Positions 60,765-64,000 of a DNA stretch of 64,000 bases are shown here, one piece after another. Every line of letters begins with the position of its first letter. Position 1 is the first letter of the stretch. The notes beneath the pieces are model-generated. The model worked only from the letters and a program-made list of their open reading frames with translations, searched no databases and was not told the DNA's origin. This stretch comes from Edolisoma coerulescens (Eukaryota; Chordata; Aves; Passeriformes; Campephagidae). A program made the translations under genes and the position numbers. The stretch lies in NCBI GenBank assembly GCA_013397115.1, contig VWZW01001404.1:434001-498000 (forward strand). The letters run 5' to 3'.

Positions 60765-61798
60765 TCTTTTTCATAAATGATTATCTGAACAGAGCCAATA
60801 CCCACCAGCTCCAATACAGATCCACCAAGGCCAAGCCCATCAGCGATGACGGTGGCACCTCTGGGATAATGTACTTAACAACAGCCAGAGAGAGGAGTGA
60901 GAGTATGTGAGACAAACAGCTCTGTGGACATCAAGGTTGGTGAAGGAGGAGGAGGAGCAGTTGCTCCAGGTACCAGAGCAGAGATTCCCCTGCAGCCATT
61001 GGTGAGACAGCTGTGCCCCTCATGTCCCCATAGAGGTTCGTAGAGGAGCAGACATGCATCTGCAGCCTGTGGAGGATCCCACACTGGAGCAGGGGAATGC
61101 CCAAAAGGGGCTGTGACCCTGTGGGAAGCCCACACTAGAACAGGGTCCTGGCAGGACCTGTGTCCCTTTGGAGAGAGAAGTCCACACTGCAGCATGTTTG
61201 CCCAGTGAGGACTCCATGGGGGATCCACACTGGGGCAGCCAGTTCCTAGAGGACTGCACCTCATGGAAGGGACTCACATTGGAGCAGTTCATGAAGAACT
61301 GTAGCCCATGGGAAGGACTCATGTTGGAGAAGTTTGTAGAGAACTGTCTCCTGTGGGAGGACTCCACGCTGGAGCAGGAAAAGGGTGTGAGGAGTCCTCC
61401 CACTGAGGAGGAAGGAGTGTCAGAGACAATGTGTGACAAAGTGACCACAGTCCCCATTCCCCATCCTCCTGCGCCACTGGGATGGAGGAGGTAGAGAAAA
61501 TCATAAGTTAACCCTGGGAAGAAAGGAGGGGTGTGAAGCATTCACTATGACAGCATTTGTATTCCAGAGCAAGCCCTACTTCTCAGGAAATGGAAGTGAA
61601 CACAGAAGTAGAGAATAAATCATTTGTTTTCCTTAGCTTCTGTGCATGCCCTTTGCTTTTGGTTTATTAAACTGCCTTTATCTCGACCCACAAGTTTTGT
61701 TCGTCTTATTTTCTCACCCCACCCTCATGCTGCTGAGGAGGGAAGCAACAGAGCAGCTTGATGTACACCTGGCATCCAGCCAAAGTCAACCATCCACA
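60765..61798 (+). mobile_element. Long degenerate avian ERV LTR (ERVL-like)
   Basis: I recognise the general layout of a common avian LTR of about 1 kb. A ccaataccca..ctccaatacaga U3 block leads to a decayed TATA region (gggataatgtacttaaca, 60863-60880), then a long transcribed part with repeated CACACTGGAGCAG-type phrases. An AATAAA follows at 61614-61619, then a tatctcgaccca stretch (61679-61690) and a closing ggcatccagccaaagtcaac..ccaca near 61798. The 3' end is fairly clear; the 5' end could lie tens of bases either side. No retroviral genes adjoin it, so it is probably a solo LTR, and no target-site duplication was confirmed. Long frames inside it (61020-61541 and 60875-61264 on minus, 61168-61494 on plus) come from its internal repeats and are not genes. 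Confidence 0.7.
61080..61380 (+). repeat. Internal periodic repeats of the LTR
   Basis: The phrase CACACTGGAGCAG and variants starts at 61080, 61131, 61183, 61226, 61275, 61320 and 61365, a period of 43 to 52 bases. Between them recur TGTG(G/A)GA-type and GGACT-type strings. This looks like an old tandem array inside the LTR that has drifted. Confidence 0.7.
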
Positions 61799-62442
61799 AC
61801 GTACTAACATTTTGATGAGATAGTTCCTACTCTTTGGGACTGAGTCATTTTTCAATGAGTGATGAAAAGAAAATCCTATCATACAGTTTAAAGAATCATT
61901 AACGAAGTATTGCATATTTCTTATCCTCAAACACACACAAGCTACTTCACACATTACAGAACTTTAAGTGTTATGAGACACAATTCTTGTCACAGCAAAC
62001 TTTTTTGACTATATTTTTTGGCATGACACAATTTCTAAGCTTATTTTAGTCCCTTTCTTCAGGTAAACAGTAGTATCCAGAAAATGTTACAACACTTTCT
62101 AGTTTTGAAGTCCAAGAGGTTGAAGCAGACAATTTCAATTAGGAGGAGGAAAAAAAACAAAACAAAAGAGTTTTTAAAGACTTTAGAGCATACTCCCTTA
62201 TGTACCAAGAAATTATTCTTTCCCTTGCATATTTGATGCAGCCTCCTGCAGTATCAGACAAAGATACTGCTCTCAACTGAATCCTGTGGAGCTGAAGCGT
62301 AGCTCAGACACAGAGATAATGCTGGATTTTATAAGATCCAGGGATTTTCTTCCCCCTCTTCTCCTGTAGTGTGTGCCAGTGGTCTCCTGCTTCCTGTCTC
62401 CAGCTGATAGTAGTGGGATGGTGGAGGGTCAGGGAGAAGGGG
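61799..62442. other. Unique sequence leading to the gap
   Basis: No repeat recognised. The last 30 bases become G-rich (runs of three to four G), just before the N gap. Confidence 0.45.
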
Positions 62443-62526
62443 NNNNNNNNNNNNNNNNNNNNNNNNNNNNNNNNNNNNNNNNNNNNNNNNNNNNNNNNNN
62501 NNNNNNNNNNNNNNNNNNNNNNNNNN
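62443..62526. other. Assembly gap (84 N)
   Basis: Run of 84 undetermined bases between aggggagaagggg-like and ggtggggggct sequence. Open frames that appear to cross it have no meaning. Confidence 0.99.
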
Positions 62527-64000
62527 GGTGGGGGGCTGGCAGTGTCTGACAACTGAAACAGATGATGCCGCACACCACCTATGTAAACAGAAATAGGCGC
62601 TGGGGCTGATGGAGCACAGAGATATGACCCTGCCCATAGAGCCGCTGAGTCTAGACTCCAGATGTGTTCTCACTGTTACCAGGCCGATTGAGATCCAACT
62701 GGTAAATATTTCTACCAGATGACAGTGGGCTCAGTTACAGAAATGAGGACAAAGGACAAAAATAGGCAGAAAATGAGTACTGGGCATTATTGCTGCTTAG
62801 AAAAATATTCTGCATAGTTTTGGAGATGTTAAGGGGCAATTATTTAAATAGATCATATACATTCTTTTATTTTCTTACCATGTTTAGCTGAAAAAGTTCC
62901 AAGGCAAACTGAAGGCTATTTAGGCAAATTAGTCACTTAAAATGAACTGAAACAGAGGTCTGTAAAGGATAAAATAAAATTTATACTAGGACTTTACCAT
63001 ATGGACATAAAGAAATGAGAGAAAACCATAGTGTTGATAACCTCAGGCTGGTAAATACCAGTTTATTGGGAAGTGAGTGTTATGTGATTTATTTACAGAA
63101 ATGAGTGATTATGGAACAAGGACACTCTACAGAAACAAAATTCAGGACAGAAACCCCTGTCTCCCCATAGGTAAGATTGTGGCTCCTGGCCCATGTGGTG
63201 TTCAGAATGTTGTAAAGTGTGTTAATTAAGCAACAACCAAGTACCACTGATGAAATCAAGGCTCTGACAGGATTTAAGACGTTACTGCTTTGCATCTGCC
63301 TCAGACAACTAGAGTGAGAAACAGAGCTCTGCAGTGATCTGGGCTTTCTTCTTCTGTCTTCTTCTTCATATATGGTATCATGCCACATAACCTCAGGCTA
63401 AAGATCCGTCTTTGCAGAGAGTTGCTGTCCTAGACAGTGTATGATAAGGGACTGTAAGCACAGGAGAATATTATCTATATCCTTTATGAAGATATATGCA
63501 ATTTGCACAAATATTATAAGGTCCTCTGTTTGAGTCCCACGTTTGCAAGATGACTGTCAATGAGTGATTTCAGCAGGAGAGGTGAACAGAAGACATATGG
63601 CTTTAATTGGTCTCTTTCACTAATTGACAAAAGTAGGAGTCCTGCTTTTCACACTTTGGATGAGCCTTCCTGATACTGTCTTGCAGATGAGTAGGACAAA
63701 AATCACAGTACATCAATGTAGGTAAGATATAGAGTTTCAAATATAAAAGGAAATTAATAAACAAAATTGGTTTTAAAATTTTCTTTCATACAATCAGAAG
63801 TTTATATGAATTTTGTTAGATTATTTTGTAAAACTTTTATTAGACTAAAGACGTCTCTTTGTATGTCTTATACTGTACATGTTGGTGAGAAATGTATAAC
63901 CTCAGCCTTGCAAGAGTATTTTGGGGGTGTTTTCTCCTCACCCCAGTAACTGGTAGCCAAATACTTTTATGACACACATATACGGGTATGCAAAAAGCAT
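62527..64000. other. Unique AT-rich non-coding sequence
   Basis: Nothing recognised. Frames at 63089-63388 (-) and 63767-63949 (+) show no family resemblance. Confidence 0.5.

Noticed and set aside
61020..61541. 173-codon minus-strand open frame, the longest in the window
   Set aside because: It lies wholly inside the LTR and spans its internal repeats; no protein family is visible.
62304..62673. Frames crossing the N gap
   Set aside because: They contain undetermined residues and owe their length to the gap.
1..64000. tRNA genes, rRNA genes, CRISPR arrays, bacterial operons
   Set aside because: No convincing box A/box B pairs with cloverleaf arms, no rRNA core sequences, no regularly spaced identical repeats; the window is vertebrate.

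Overview
The window looks like a non-coding, AT-rich stretch of a bird nuclear genome. The best evidence is a set of CR1 LINE fragments, several ending in the (ATTCTATG)n-type tail typical of avian CR1, plus avian endogenous-retrovirus LTRs. There are no operons, rRNAs, convincing tRNAs or CRISPR arrays. No complete protein-coding gene can be supported. Nearly all open frames of 60 to 170 codons lie in low-complexity sequence, lie inside repeats, or lack family resemblance, and I treat them as chance.

Layout. Bases 1-7.4 kb are mostly unique AT-rich DNA. At 7.48-7.89 kb on the minus strand is a fossil of the C-terminal end of an L1/Tx1-like LINE ORF2, unusually still open over 122 codons. At 12.14-12.41 kb is a 272-bp solo LTR on the minus strand with a perfect 6-bp target-site duplication, the best bounded mobile element here. 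A probable MIR-type SINE fossil follows at 12.7 kb. CR1 fragments lie at 15.4-16.0 (-), 16.6 (+), 22.1 (+), 27.2 (+), 32.5-33.6 (-), 36.1 (+), 40.7-40.9 (-), 50.05-50.9 (-, ORF2 interior), 54.6-54.9 (+) and 58.6-59.1 kb (-). An older CR1/L3-like fossil lies at 23.9-24.1 kb. Two longer degenerate LTRs lie at 31.4-32.2 kb (-) and 60.8-61.8 kb (+). A less certain retrovirus-like zone covers 40.1-41.6 kb.

The one segment that reads like a host exon is 56,883-57,083 on the minus strand. It is a 66-codon open frame directly after a splice-acceptor-like site, ending at a stop and followed by AATAAA signals. I do not recognise its product. A weaker candidate is 47,150-47,364 (+), a signal-peptide-like frame behind a strong acceptor.

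Assembly flaws: a single N at 5,644; an 84-base N gap at 62,443-62,526 beside G-rich sequence; and a single N at 33,048 between two identical 327-bp copies of CR1 sequence, almost certainly an unmerged contig overlap. Two intervals (29.74-29.96 and 45.88-46.33 kb) look like possible conserved non-coding elements, but only an alignment could show this. No new multi-gene system is visible.
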